Part shown: one piece after another, positions 9,289 to 18,352 of the stretch | Numbering within the stretch: position 1 is the stretch's first letter | Layout of the letters: each line of letters starts with the position of its first letter | Assembly: GCF_030816855.1 (NCBI RefSeq) | Contig: NZ_JAUSYK010000001.1 | Coordinates: 2,976,001-3,040,000, forward strand | Origin: Arthrobacter sp. B3I4 | GTDB lineage: Bacteria > Actinomycetota > Actinomycetes > Actinomycetales > Micrococcaceae | Direction: 5' to 3' | DNA length: 64,000 nucleotides | Notes under the pieces: model-generated | The model's input: only the letters and a program-made list of their open reading frames with translations | What the model was told of the DNA's origin: nothing | Database searches by the model: none | Position numbers and translations under genes: made by a program

Positions 9289-12200
9289 CTATTCGATAAC
9301 CAGCAGCAGGTCCCCGCCCTGGACCTGCTCCACCGCACCGACAGCGAGCCTGGCCACCGTGCCGGCCACCGGCGTCGTGATGGATGCTTCCATCTTCATC
9401 GCCTCAATGGTCGCGACCGTGTCGCCGGCCTTGACCGCGTCGCCGGCCTTGACGGTCAGCGTCACGGCGCCCGCGAACGGTGCGGCGACCTGGCCCGGGC
9501 TGGGCGGCGTCGGCCCGCTCCGCCGCCTTGACGTTGCTGACCACTGAACGGTCACGGACCACCACGGGCCGGGACTGGCCGTTCAGGGTACACATCACCG
9601 TGCGCATGCCCTTTTCGTCCGGTTCGGAGACAGCCTCCAGCGACGCGATCAGGCGGACGCCCTTCTCCAGCTCGATCTCGTGTTCGGCGCCGCGCTGCAG
9701 GCCGAAGAGGTAATCGCGGGTGTCAAGCACCGAAAGGTTGCCGTAGGCCTCGACGCTCTTCAGGTAGTCCTTGGTGGGGCCGGCGAAGAGCAGCCGGTTG
9801 AGGGTCTGCTGCACCGTGGCGGAATCCCCCTTGAGGGCTGCGCTGTCTTCGGCGCTGAGCTCGGCGTTCCGGACCTTGACGCTGCGGCCCTGCAGGGCCT
9901 TGGTCCGGAACGGCTCCGGCCAGCCGCCGGGCGGGTCGCCGAGTTCACCGGAGAGGAAGCCGATGACGGAGTCCGGGATGTCGTACTTTTGCGGGTTCTC
10001 GTTGAAGTCCGCCGGGTCCGCGTTCAGGCCCACCAGGTGCAGGGCGAGGTCGCCCACCACCTTGGAGGACGGGGTGACCTTCACGAGCCGGCCGAGGATC
10101 CGGTCGGCGGCGGTGTACATGTCCTCGATCGCCTCGAAGCGTTCACCGAGTCCGAGGGCGATCGCCTGCTGCCGCAGGTTGGAGAGCTGACCGCCGGGGA
10201 TCTCGTGCTGGTAGACCCGGCCTGTGGGGCCGGGAAGGCCCGATTCGAACGGCGCGTAGACCCGGCGTACCGCCTCCCAGTACGGTTCCAGCGAGCAGAC
10301 GCTGGCCAGGTCCAGGCCGGTGTCCCGCGGCGTGTGCGCCAGCGCCGCGACCAGGGCCGACGCGGCCGGCTGGCTGGTGGTGCCGGCGAGCGACGCCGAA
10401 GCGACGTCCACAGCATCGACGCCGGCGTCCACGGCAGCCAGCAGGGTGGCCAGCTGGCCGCCCGCGGTGTCGTGGGTGTGCAGGTGCACCGGCAGGTCGA
10501 ACTTCTCCCGCAGCGCCGTCACCAGGCGCGCGGCAGCCGCCGGGCGCAACAGTCCGGCCATGTCCTTGATCGCGAGGATGTGCGCACCGGTGTCGACAAT
10601 CTTCTGCGCCAGCTCAAGGTAGTAGTCGAGCGTGTACAGCTTCTCGTCCGGGTCGAGCATGTCCGCGGTGTAGCAAAGCGCCACCTCGGCCACCGCGGTG
10701 CCGGTGTCGCGGACGGCGCGGATCGCGGGCGCCATCTGGTTGACGTCGTTGAGGGCGTCGAAGATCCGGAAGATGTCGATGCCGGTCGCGGCCGCCTCAT
10801 TGACGAAGGCCACCGTGACCTCTTCCGGGTACGGCGTGTAACCGACCGTGTTGCGGCCGCGGAGCAGCATCTGCAGGCAGATGTTCGGCAGCGCTTTGCG
10901 CAGCGCGGCCAGGCGGTCCCAGGGGTTCTCGCCCAGGAAGCGCAGCGCGACGTCGTAGGTGGCACCGCCCCAGGCTTCGACCGACAGCAGTTCCGGGAGC
11001 AGCTTGGACACTGCCGGGCCGGCCGCGACGAGGTCCCGGGTGCGGACCCGGGTCGCCAGCAGCGACTGGTGGGCGTCGCGGAACGTGGTGTCGGTGACGG
11101 CGACGGCGTCCTGGTCACGGAGGGCCTTGGCGAAGCCGACCGGTCCCAGTTCGAGCAGCCGCTGCCGGGACCCGGCGGGCGCTTCTGCCTCGTCCACGGC
11201 GGGCAGCTTGTCCGCAGGGGCGGTGTGCGCGGTGAGTTCACCGTTGGGCTTGTTGACCGTGACGTCGGCGAGCCAGGTCAGCAGCTTGGTGCCCCGGTCG
11301 GCGGACACACGGGCTTTGAGCAGTTCGGGCCGTTCATCGATGAAGGACGTGGCGACGTCGCCGGCGACGAAGTCCGGGTCGTCCAGGACCGCCTGCAGGA
11401 ACGAGATGTTAGTGGACACGCCCCGGATCCGGAATTCGGCGAGGGCGCGGCGGGCCCGCGCGACGGCGGTCGGGTAGTCCCGGCCGCGGCAGGTCAGTTT
11501 CACCAGCATGGAGTCGAAGTGCGGGCTGATTTCGGCACCGGAGTAGACGGTGCCGCCGTCGAGCCGCACGCCGGCGCCGCCGGCCGAGCGGTAGCCGGTG
11601 ATTTTTCCGACGTCGGGCCGGAAACCGTTTGCCGGGTCCTCGGTGGTGATGCGCGACTGCAGAGCTGCGCCCCGGAGCCGGACGGTGTCCTGCGAGAGGC
11701 CGAGGTCGGCCAGGGTCTCACCCGACGCGATGCGCAGCTGGGCCTGGACGAGGTCGACGTCGGTGACTTCCTCGGTGACGGTGTGCTCGACCTGGATGCG
11801 CGGGTTCATCTCGATGAAGACGTGCTGGCCGGCCCGCTCGCCGACGGTATCGACCAGGAACTCCACGGTGCCGGCGTTGACGTAGTTCAAAGCCTTGGCG
11901 AACTTCACGGCGTCCCGGTAGAGCGCCTGCCGAATGCCCTCGTCGAGGTTCGGCGCGGGGGCGATCTCGATCACCTTCTGGTGGCGGCGCTGGATGGAGC
12001 AGTCCCGCTCAAAGAGGTGCATGACGTTGCCCTCGGCGTCGGCGAGGATCTGCACTTCAATGTGGCGGGGGCGCAGCACGGCCTGTTCCAGGAACATGGT
12101 GGGGTCACCGAACGCGGCATCAGCCTCGCGCATGGCGGCCTGCAGCGCTTCGGGCAGCGCCTCCCTGGTGTCTACCCGGCGCATGCCGCGGCCGCCGCCG

Positions 12201-12685
12201 CCGGCGACTGCCTTCGCGAAGATGGGAAAGCCGATCTCGTCGGCTGCGGCGATAAGTTCGTCGACGTCCTTGGAGGGCTGGCTGGATTTCAGCACCGGAA
12301 CGCCGGCCTTGCGGGCAGCGTCGAGGGCGGCGACCTTGTTGCCGGCCAGTTCCAGCACTTCCGCCGGCGGACCGACGAAGGTGATGCCGGCGGCTGCGGC
12401 GGCGCGGGCGAGGTTGGGGTTTTCGGAGAGGAAGCCGTAGCCGGGGTAGATCGCGTCGGCGCCGGCTTCCTTCGCCACCCGCACGACTTCATCGACGTCG
12501 AGGTAGGCCCGGACCGGGTGGCCTTCTTCCCCGATGAGGTACGCCTCGTCCGCTTTCTGCCGGTGGATCGAGTTGCGGTCCTCGGTCGGGAACACCGCGA
12601 CGGTCTTGGCACCCAGCTCGTAGCTGGCACGGAAGGCGCGGATCGCGATTTCGCCGCGGTTAGCCACCAGAATCTTGGAAAACAT
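9289..12685 (-). pseudogene. pyc: pyruvate carboxylase, frameshifted before the biotinyl domain
   Basis: ATP-dependent carboxylation of pyruvate to oxaloacetate (anaplerosis). From the ATG at 12685 (AGGAGA just upstream) the frame runs through the biotin carboxylase domain (ATP-grasp loop AGGGGRGMR at about 165, MNPRIQVEHTVTEE), the carboxyltransferase domain (DTTFRDAHQSLLATR at about 540; HLHTHDTAGG) and the allosteric/PC tetramerisation region. It leaves frame at about residue 1060 in ADAAQPG. The biotinyl domain (IEAMKMEA with the biotin Lys, stop at 9289) continues in another frame. Removing one base from the CCC at 9494-9496 on the plus strand gives ...DAAQPGQVAAPFAG... and a full protein of about 1130 aa. 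As written the enzyme would lack its biotin carrier and be inactive. A sequencing error is more likely than real loss. Confidence 0.9.
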
Positions 12686-13002
12686 ACTTCTCCTGCATCA
12701 TCGCGGGCGGTTCGGTAAGTTGTCACAGTTTCTAGGACTGGTGCGCGCAAACACAAATCATTGTGGTGCCCGTCACAGCATTATGCGTCATTTGGGCCGC
12801 GATCGGCAGCCGGCCGCCGTTCCCGCCGCCAGCATCACCGGCAAGCGCGCGACGGCGGCCCCGGCCGGACCGGATGAGACAGGTTTAGCTGGCGCGCCAA
12901 CATATGATGAGGTGGTGGGTGGCGCATGCCCGCACCGGCCCAGGAACGCACGGGCCGGCACGACCCAGTCTCGGCAACCGGCGTTAGGTATTGGTTTTTT
13001 AA
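12686..13002. other. divergent intergenic region pyc / parA
   Basis: 317 bp without a supported gene. On the minus strand it holds the pyc ribosome site (AGGAGA). On the plus strand the orphan ParA GTG is preceded by a T-run (GGTTTTTTAA) and has no clear Shine-Dalgarno sequence. I see no convincing -35/-10 pair and no RNA structure. Confidence 0.5.
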
Positions 13003-13854
13003 GTGCAAGTAGTCAGCATCAGCAGCCTCAAAGGCGGTGTCGGCAAGACATCCGTGACAACCGGACTGGCGTCGGCCGCTCTCTCCGCCGGAATCCCCAC
13101 CCTCGTAGTCGACCTCGACCCGCACGCGGATGCCAGCACTGCCCTCGGCGTACGGCCCGGTGAGCAGCAGCTGGACATTGGCCGCATGCTGAAATCCCCG
13201 CGCCGGGCACGCCTCGCCGACAACGTCGTTCCCAGCGGCTGGCTGGAGCATGCCAACGCCGCCTCCGCCGGCAGCTCGAATGCGTCCAGGCTGGACGTAG
13301 CGGTGGGTTCGGCTTACACCGGGATCTATGACCGGCCCGATCTCGGCCGCCGCGACCTGCGCCGGCTTTCCTCCGTACTGGCCGGTGCCGCCGGCTACGA
13401 CCTGGTCCTGATCGACTGCCCGCCGTCGCTCAACGGCCTGACCCGGATGGCGTGGTCGGCCAGCGACAAAGTCGCCCTGGTCGCCGAGCCCGGACTGTTC
13501 TCCGTCGCAGGCACCGAACGCACGATGCGCGCCATCCAGCTGTTCCGGCAGGAATTCGCGCCCAGACTCGCCCCCGCCGGCATCGTCGCCAACCGTGTGC
13601 GCAGCGGTTCCGCGGAACACACCTTCCGCCTGTCAGAGATGCAATCCATGTTCGGCGACCTGCTGCTGAACCCGCACATTCCGGAGCAGGCCAACTGGCA
13701 GCAGATCCAGGGCGCGGCGCACGCGGTGCACTCGTGGCCCGGCGACTCCGCCAAGAACACAGCGGCCCTGTTCGATGCCCTGCTGGCCAACCTGACCGGA
13801 AGCGGGCGCGAACTGGCCGCCGCGGGCCGGGTCCGGAACCGCAGCCAGCGCTGA
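13003..13854 (+). CDS. orphan ParA/MinD-family ATPase
   Basis: 283-aa deviant Walker ATPase. Seen: SSLKGGVGKTSVTTGLA (deviant Walker A with signature Lys) at residues 8-24, VVDLDPHADAST (Walker A'), LVLIDCPPSLNGLT (Walker B) at about 140, and PHIPEQANWQQIQG near the C-terminus. The GTG start fits the family start (MQVVSISSLKGG) although no good ribosome site precedes it. There is no parB, scp or parS next to it, unlike the chromosomal-type ParA at 25273. It could position a cargo other than DNA, as many orphan ParA/MinD proteins do. Its partner is not identifiable here. Confidence 0.85.
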   Translation: MQVVSISSLKGGVGKTSVTTGLASAALSAGIPTLVVDLDPHADASTALGVRPGEQQLDIGRMLKSPRRARLADNVVPSGWLEHANAASAGSSNASRLDVAVGSAYTGIYDRPDLGRRDLRRLSSVLAGAAGYDLVLIDCPPSLNGLTRMAWSASDKVALVAEPGLFSVAGTERTMRAIQLFRQEFAPRLAPAGIVANRVRSGSAEHTFRLSEMQSMFGDLLLNPHIPEQANWQQIQGAAHAVHSWPGDSAKNTAALFDALLANLTGSGRELAAAGRVRNRSQR

Positions 13855-13886
13855 CCGGCCCAGACGCTGACCGGCCCAGACAACAA

Positions 13887-13948
13887 CAACGCGGGGTTCC
13901 CTCCCGCCCGTCCGGAACTCCGGAACGGTCGGGGGGAACCCCGCGTTG
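13887..13948. terminator. bidirectional terminator between parA and merR
   Basis: CAACGCGGGGTTCCC pairs perfectly with GGGAACCCCGCGTTG across a 32-nt interior that itself folds (CCGTCCGGA/TCCGGAACGG). It lies between convergent genes and is followed by GCTTTAA on the plus strand. Confidence 0.85.
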
Positions 13949-13969
13949 CTTTAAGTGCTGGGGGCGCTG

Positions 13970-14566
13970 CTAGCCGATTTTGCGGGCCGCGCGGCGCTTG
14001 CTGAGTTCGTCGTCCGGAAAGGACTGGTCCGCGGCGTGCTCGCTCGGAAGGGCCGCCAGGCTTCCTTCCACTTCACGCCAGACCCGGCCGACGGCGATGC
14101 CAAAGACACCCTGTCCGCCCTGGACCAGGTCGATGACTTCATCCGCCGAGGTGCATTCGTAGACGCTCGCACCGTCGCTCATAAGGGTGATCTGGGCAAG
14201 GTCCTCGACGCCGCGCTCCCGCAGGTGTTCCACGGCAGTGCGGATCTGCTGCAGTGAGACACCGGTATCGAGCAGCCGTTTGACGACTTTCAGGACCAGG
14301 ATGTCGCGGAAACCGTAGAGCCGCTGGGATCCGGAACCGGCGGCGCCGCGCACCGCGGGCTCGACCAGTCCGGTTCGGGCCCAGTAATCGAGCTGGCGGT
14401 AGGTGATCCCGGCCGCCTTGCAGGCGGTCGGACCGCGGTACCCGGCGTCTTCGTCCAGGACGGGAAGATCCTCGGTGAAGAGCAGGCCCTGGGCACCGCT
14501 CGCGGGCACAGCAACGCCTGCGGTCGACGCCTGCTTGAGCTCGCCTGCTTCGCCTTTCGGACTCAC
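13970..14566 (-). CDS. MerR-family transcriptional regulator, Rv1830-type
   Basis: 198-aa MerR-family DNA-binding protein. The winged helix-turn-helix is at residues 40-110 (YRGPTACKAAGITYRQLDYWARTG ... GFRDILVLKVVKRLLDTGVSLQQIR), followed by a short, non-metal-binding C-terminal part with no Cys cluster. It is the last gene of a block with the same order as Rv1826-Rv1830 of M. tuberculosis (gcvH, garA, merR, DUF151, merR). Its position matches Rv1830 (ResR/McdR), linked there to growth, division and antibiotic recovery. Function by synteny is inference. It probably has its own promoter (see 14734-14762) after a 261-bp gap. Confidence 0.88.
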   Translation of the reverse strand: MSPKGEAGELKQASTAGVAVPASGAQGLLFTEDLPVLDEDAGYRGPTACKAAGITYRQLDYWARTGLVEPAVRGAAGSGSQRLYGFRDILVLKVVKRLLDTGVSLQQIRTAVEHLRERGVEDLAQITLMSDGASVYECTSADEVIDLVQGGQGVFGIAVGRVWREVEGSLAALPSEHAADQSFPDDELSKRRAARKIG

Positions 14567-14733
14567 GTGGATCCTCCTTGTTCTGAGCTCCCGCGGGGAC
14601 TTGCAACAACAGCACGCCCTCCGGGACGGGCGTCGGGCCGGGACACAAAAATCATCAGTGTCATTTCGGCGCCGGCTGCTCTGTCCAGTGTGACTTGCGC
14701 GGCTCTTGCTTGCAATGGGAACTTGTACCTCTG

Positions 14734-14762
14734 ACGTTAGGCCCGCCGGGGCCCTAGGTCAA
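14734..14762 (-). promoter_or_regulatory. putative sigma-70-type promoter of the downstream merR gene
   Basis: Read on the minus strand: TTGACC, 17-bp spacer, TAACGT. It would start RNA about 160 nt before the merR start at 14566. Match to consensus is fair. Confidence 0.4.
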
Positions 14763-14788
14763 AGACGTTGGGGCTATTGCGGTGGCGT

Positions 14789-14803
14789 GTCGAAAGTTTC
14801 GAC
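14789..14803. promoter_or_regulatory. 15-bp palindrome upstream of the merR promoter
   Basis: GTCGAAAGTTTCGAC is an exact inverted repeat around one central base. It lies about 27 bp upstream of the putative -35 of the merR gene and 25 bp after the DUF151 stop. It could be an operator for one of the two MerR regulators in this cluster. Confidence 0.35.
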
Positions 14804-14827
14804 CTCGACTTTAACCTTAGGGGCGTT

Positions 14828-15331
14828 TCAGCCGGCAAAATCTTCCGGTTCAACGTCGTCCAGGAACTCCCGGAAGCGGCGCAGTTCGCCCTCTTCGTCG
14901 ACGGCGGGACCCGGTTCGGCTTCCTCGCCGTCGTCGTGCTCGGTGATCCGCACGCCCGCTTCTTCCATCACCGAATCCGCGCACCAGATCCGGCATTTGG
15001 CGCGCAGGGCCAGGGCGAGGGCGTCGGAGGCCCGCGAGCTGACAGTGGTGCCGTCCTCGAACTGAAGCTGGCCGTAAAAAATGTTGTCCTCGACGGCCAC
15101 GATGTTCACGCTGACAATGGTGTGGCCCAGCGCCTCGACGACGTCCACCAGCAGGTCGTGGGTCATCGGCCGGGGCGGGACCACGCCCTGCTGCGCGAGG
15201 GCGATGGCGCTTGCCTCCGGGGTGCCGATCCAGATGGGCACGTGGCGCTCACCGTGCATCTCCTTGAGCAGGACCAGCGGCTGGTTCGATGGCAGCTCGA
15301 TCCGTACCCCTACGATCTCCACTTCGATCAT
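14828..15331 (-). CDS. bifunctional nuclease family protein (DUF151)
   Basis: 167-aa member of the DUF151 / bifunctional nuclease family. Seen: MIEVEIVGVRIELPSNQPLVLL, then PIWIGTPEASAIALAQQG and RPMTHDLLVDV, which are the conserved family blocks, and an acidic C-terminal tail (HDDGEEAEPGP) without conservation. Start at 15331 overlaps the upstream MerR stop by one base (TGATG), indicating coupling. A nuclease activity is reported for plant and some bacterial relatives; the role in actinobacteria is unclear. It matches Rv1829 by position. Confidence 0.88.
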   Translation of the reverse strand: MIEVEIVGVRIELPSNQPLVLLKEMHGERHVPIWIGTPEASAIALAQQGVVPPRPMTHDLLVDVVEALGHTIVSVNIVAVEDNIFYGQLQFEDGTTVSSRASDALALALRAKCRIWCADSVMEEAGVRITEHDDGEEAEPGPAVDEEGELRRFREFLDDVEPEDFAG

Positions 15332-16053
15332 CAGCTGTCCATCCTCGAAATGCGGTCCTGGACCAGGGCGCGGTGCAGCGACAGGCAAAGTTCGCTGATT
15401 TCGCGGGCGGCCTCGGCGGCGCGGGCGTGGGACGCGGCGTCCTTGCGGGACGTCAGGGTTGCCACCGCCCGTTCCACCAGACCGAATTCGCGGTCGGCCG
15501 CGGCCTGAATCGGCCGCAGGTGCCGCGGTTCGAGGCCGTGGCTCTCGAGCTGGACACAGGCGCGGGCCACCTGCAAGGCGTGTTCGTCGAATTTGCCGTT
15601 GACGTGCCCGATCAGGCCGAAGCTCAGCAGGGACTCCAGCAGCGGGACGCTGGCGCCGGACTCGGCGCGGAGCTGTTCTTCGCTGAGCTTGCGCACGCGG
15701 TTGTTCAGCTCGGAGGCAAGCTCGTCGGAAACGATGCGCGGCGAGACCGTAACGCCGGGCGGCAGGTTGTCCGGGCGCTCCCCGCGGTCGATCGCGTCAA
15801 GGTAATCCTTGATGACCTTCAGGGGGAGGTACTGGTCCCGCTGCAGGGCCAGCACGAAGCGCAGGCGTTCGACGTCGCTCTCGGAGTACTGCCGGTAACC
15901 CGCGGGGGTCCGCTGCGGGTTGATGAGTCCCTTTTCTTCAAGGAACCTGATTTTCGACGCGGTCATGTTGGGGAAGTCGTCGCTCAGCTGCGCCAGGACC
16001 TCCCCAATGTTCAGGACCTGGGGTCCGCGCCGTTCGGCCTGTGCCATTGCCAC
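15331..16053 (-). CDS. ftsR: MerR-family regulator, FtsR (Rv1828/Cg1631) type
   Basis: 240-aa MerR-family regulator. The N-terminal HTH (LNIGEVLAQLSDDFPNMTASKIRFLEEKG ... YRQYSESDVERLRFVLALQ) is followed by a helical region and a second unknown domain. Its place between garA and the DUF151 gene is the same as Cg1631 of Corynebacterium glutamicum, where FtsR activates ftsZ, and Rv1828 of M. tuberculosis. The symbol is assigned on synteny and domain match, not on a search. It lies 17 bp after garA and is coupled to DUF151 by a one-base stop/start overlap. Confidence 0.85.
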   Translation of the reverse strand: MAMAQAERRGPQVLNIGEVLAQLSDDFPNMTASKIRFLEEKGLINPQRTPAGYRQYSESDVERLRFVLALQRDQYLPLKVIKDYLDAIDRGERPDNLPPGVTVSPRIVSDELASELNNRVRKLSEEQLRAESGASVPLLESLLSFGLIGHVNGKFDEHALQVARACVQLESHGLEPRHLRPIQAAADREFGLVERAVATLTSRKDAASHARAAEAAREISELCLSLHRALVQDRISRMDS

Positions 16054-16070
16054 CGGCAGCTACCCCGATA

Positions 16071-16544
16071 TCAGACGTTGCCTGCGGTACGGACAGGGCT
16101 GAGGTAGAAAGTGAGCCGGAACTTGCCGATCTGCACCTCGTTACCGGACTTTAGCTCCACGCTGTCGACCCGGTCGTGGTTGACGTAGGTGCCGTTCAGG
16201 CTGCCGGTATCCACGACCTCGAAGCTGCGTGCGGTGCGGCGGAACTCGACGTGGCGGCGCGAGACCGTCACGTCGTCGAGGAAGATATCGGCATCCGGGT
16301 GGCGGCCGGCGGTGGTGACATCGGAGTCCAGCAGGAAGCGGGCACCGGCGTTCGGGCCGCTGTGCGCCACCAGCAGGGCGGAACCGGCCGGCAGTGACTC
16401 GACCGCGGTGCGTTCATCAGCGGAAACTTTGGGCGTGAGGGTGGGCTCGTCGCGCACCGGAGTGAGGTTGATCGAGGTGGTCTCCGAGGCTCTCACTCCA
16501 CCCGTGCCGTGATCACCGGTTTCGTGCCGTCCGTGCCGAGCCAT
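16071..16544 (-). CDS. garA: FHA-domain regulator GarA/OdhI
   Basis: 157-aa phosphorylation-switched regulator which, in Mycobacterium and Corynebacterium, inhibits 2-oxoglutarate dehydrogenase and controls glutamate metabolism. The start at 16544 has GAGGAGG just upstream. The N-terminal tail carries the ETTS motif (ASETTSINL, about residue 20), the known target of PknB/PknG-type kinases. The FHA domain follows (GRHPDADIFLDDVTVSRRH, GSLNGTYVN) with the phosphopeptide-binding Arg/Ser/Asn residues visible. Phosphorylation of the tail is expected to fold onto the FHA domain and switch inhibition off. It is downstream of gcvH, as in related genomes. Confidence 0.92.
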   Translation of the reverse strand: MARHGRHETGDHGTGGVRASETTSINLTPVRDEPTLTPKVSADERTAVESLPAGSALLVAHSGPNAGARFLLDSDVTTAGRHPDADIFLDDVTVSRRHVEFRRTARSFEVVDTGSLNGTYVNHDRVDSVELKSGNEVQIGKFRLTFYLSPVRTAGNV

Positions 16545-16627
16545 TGAGTCCTCCTCATTCGCTGCAGGTGTCCCCCCTGCAAACAACGCATGCCGTCCGG
16601 AAAAGCCTGGCAGTTCCGGTAATCCCC

Positions 16628-17014
16628 TTAGCCTACCTGTTGTTCGTACTCGGATGCACTGAGCAGCGACTCCACCGCGTCGGCCTCGGCGAGCTTGATT
16701 TCGATCAGCCAGCCCTCGCCGTAGGGGTCGGAATTGATCAGCGCGGAATCGGTGTCCAGCGATTCGTTGCGGGACACCACTTCGCCGCTGACCGGGGCGT
16801 AGATGTCACTGACGCTCTTGGTTGATTCCACCTCGCCCACGACGTCGTTCGCGGTGATTTTGGTGCCTACCTCCGGCATCTGGGCGTACACGACATCGCC
16901 GAGGGCGTCCTGGGCAAAGTCCGTGATTCCGACCCGCACGACGCCGTCGGCGTCCGGCGCGGTCACCCATTCGTGCTCGGCGGTGTAGGACAGCTCTTCG
17001 GGAATGTTGCTCAT
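16628..17014 (-). CDS. gcvH: glycine cleavage system H protein
   Basis: 128-aa lipoyl carrier of the glycine cleavage system that shuttles the aminomethyl group between P, T and L proteins. Seen: YTAEHEWV at the N-terminus, GITDFAQDALGDVVYAQMPEVG, and the lipoyl-Lys motif VGEVESTKSVSDIYAPVSGEV (Lys about residue 65). Length and motifs are standard. GAAAGG precedes the ATG. The gcvP and gcvT genes are not in the window. It heads the minus-strand garA-ftsR-DUF151 group. Confidence 0.96.
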   Translation of the reverse strand: MSNIPEELSYTAEHEWVTAPDADGVVRVGITDFAQDALGDVVYAQMPEVGTKITANDVVGEVESTKSVSDIYAPVSGEVVSRNESLDTDSALINSDPYGEGWLIEIKLAEADAVESLLSASEYEQQVG

Positions 17015-17164
17015 GACGGGCCTTTCGTCGGGTCAATCACCAGGTCGCGGCGGCCGCTGGAACGGGCCGCCGCTGAAAGTATAGGCACACCCGGACCCGC
17101 CCGGCAGGACTCTGGCATGATGGGGCCATGCCAGCATCAGGCCCAGATCCGGACGGAGATGCCC

Positions 17165-18034
17165 ATGCCTGAATTACCCGAAGTGGCGGCTCTGGCCGAC
17201 TTTTTGGCGGCGCGCCTGCAGGGAGCAGTGGTGTCAAAGGTGCAGATCGTCTCCTTCGCGGTGCTGAAGACAGCGGATCCGCCCATCTCCGACCTCGAGG
17301 GCAGGACGGTCACCGCGGTGCGCCGCTACGGCAAGTTCGTGGCGGTGGAGGCGGACGGAATCCACCTCGTCTTCCACCTGGCCCGCGCCGGCTGGGTCCG
17401 GCTCACCGATGCCCCCACCGGGGCGCTGCTGAAGCGCGGCGGCGGGCATATCGCTGTGCGGCTGTCGTTTTCCAGCGCGGGCGGTCCGCTGGATTTGGAC
17501 CTGACCGAGGCGGGCACGAAGAAGAGCCTGGCGGTCTACCTGGTCCGGGACCCGTCCGACGTGCCCGGCATTGCCGCGCTGGGACCGGATCCGTTCAGTC
17601 CGGGGTTCGACGTCGAATCCCTGGCCGCGATCCTGACGTCCAGCAAGCAGCAGATTAAGGGGGTGCTGCGGAGCCAGGGCATCATCGCCGGCATCGGCAA
17701 CGCCTACAGCGACGAGATTCTGCACGCGGCCAGAATCTCGCCCTTCGCGATCGCGAGTTCCCTGGACCGGCCGGCAACGGAGCGCCTCTATGACGCCATT
17801 CACGACATCCTGGGCACCGCGCTGGCGGAGGCCAGCGGAAAACCGGCCAGCGAACTAAAGGACGCCAAGCGCAGCCACATGCGGGTGCACGGCCGGGCGG
17901 GCGAAGCGTGCCCGGTCTGCGGTGACACCGTGCGGGAGGTGTCCTTTGCGGACACGGCACTGCAGTACTGCCCGACCTGCCAGACCAAGGGGAAGATCCT
18001 GGCGGACCGCCGGACGTCCCGCTTCCTGAAGTAG
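17165..18034 (+). CDS. Fpg/Nei-family DNA glycosylase
   Basis: Base-excision repair bifunctional glycosylase/AP lyase acting on oxidised bases. The ATG at 17165 is the start, since the N-terminal Pro is the catalytic nucleophile and the protein must begin MPELPEV (an ATG two codons earlier would bury it). It is 289 aa, with the H2TH region (QGIIAGIGNAYSDEILHAARISP) at about 175-200 and a C-terminal zinc finger CPVC...CPTC with Arg-rich end (DRRTSRFLK). The usual Fpg alphaF-beta9 loop cannot be judged, so substrate (8-oxoG or pyrimidine lesions) is open. It is divergent from gcvH. Confidence 0.92.
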   Translation: MPELPEVAALADFLAARLQGAVVSKVQIVSFAVLKTADPPISDLEGRTVTAVRRYGKFVAVEADGIHLVFHLARAGWVRLTDAPTGALLKRGGGHIAVRLSFSSAGGPLDLDLTEAGTKKSLAVYLVRDPSDVPGIAALGPDPFSPGFDVESLAAILTSSKQQIKGVLRSQGIIAGIGNAYSDEILHAARISPFAIASSLDRPATERLYDAIHDILGTALAEASGKPASELKDAKRSHMRVHGRAGEACPVCGDTVREVSFADTALQYCPTCQTKGKILADRRTSRFLK

Positions 18035-18071
18035 GGAGGTTACCGGACCGACCGGGCCGGGAAACAGAAAA

Positions 18072-18103
18072 CCCCGCCATGTCCGTTGCCGGAAATGGCG
18101 GGG
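18072..18103. terminator. hairpin terminator (tRNA-Pro / fpg)
   Basis: CCCCGCCAT pairs with ATGGCGGGG. On the minus strand TTTT follows, ending the tRNA-Pro transcript; it may also serve the convergent fpg gene. Confidence 0.8.
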
Positions 18104-18113
18104 TACTTTCTGT

Positions 18114-18190
<77 letters not shown>

Positions 18191-18312
18191 CTGGTTCCGC
18201 CGTTCTCCGCTCCTGATGCTTCCGTTGGAAATCCAAAGGAATTCATCTGAGCAGTCCGGCCGAACCACCTTGAAAAGCTTACACGATTCCGGAGGGTGCC
18301 TGTGACACCCTG

Positions 18313-18345
18313 GCCCGGGCCGGGAACTTTTCTCCCGGCCCGGGC
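18313..18345 (-). terminator. hairpin after der
   Basis: GCCCGGGCCGGGA pairs with TCCCGGCCCGGGC around a 7-nt loop, 8 bp past the der stop. There is no strong U-run on the minus strand. Confidence 0.6.
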
Positions 18346-18352
18346 GCCCGGA

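Noticed and set aside
9680-12718. 1012-aa open frame on the plus strand, antisense to pyruvate carboxylase
   Set aside because: Long antisense frames are expected in high-GC coding DNA (GC-rich third positions). No domain, no start context, and the minus strand has clear PYC domains.
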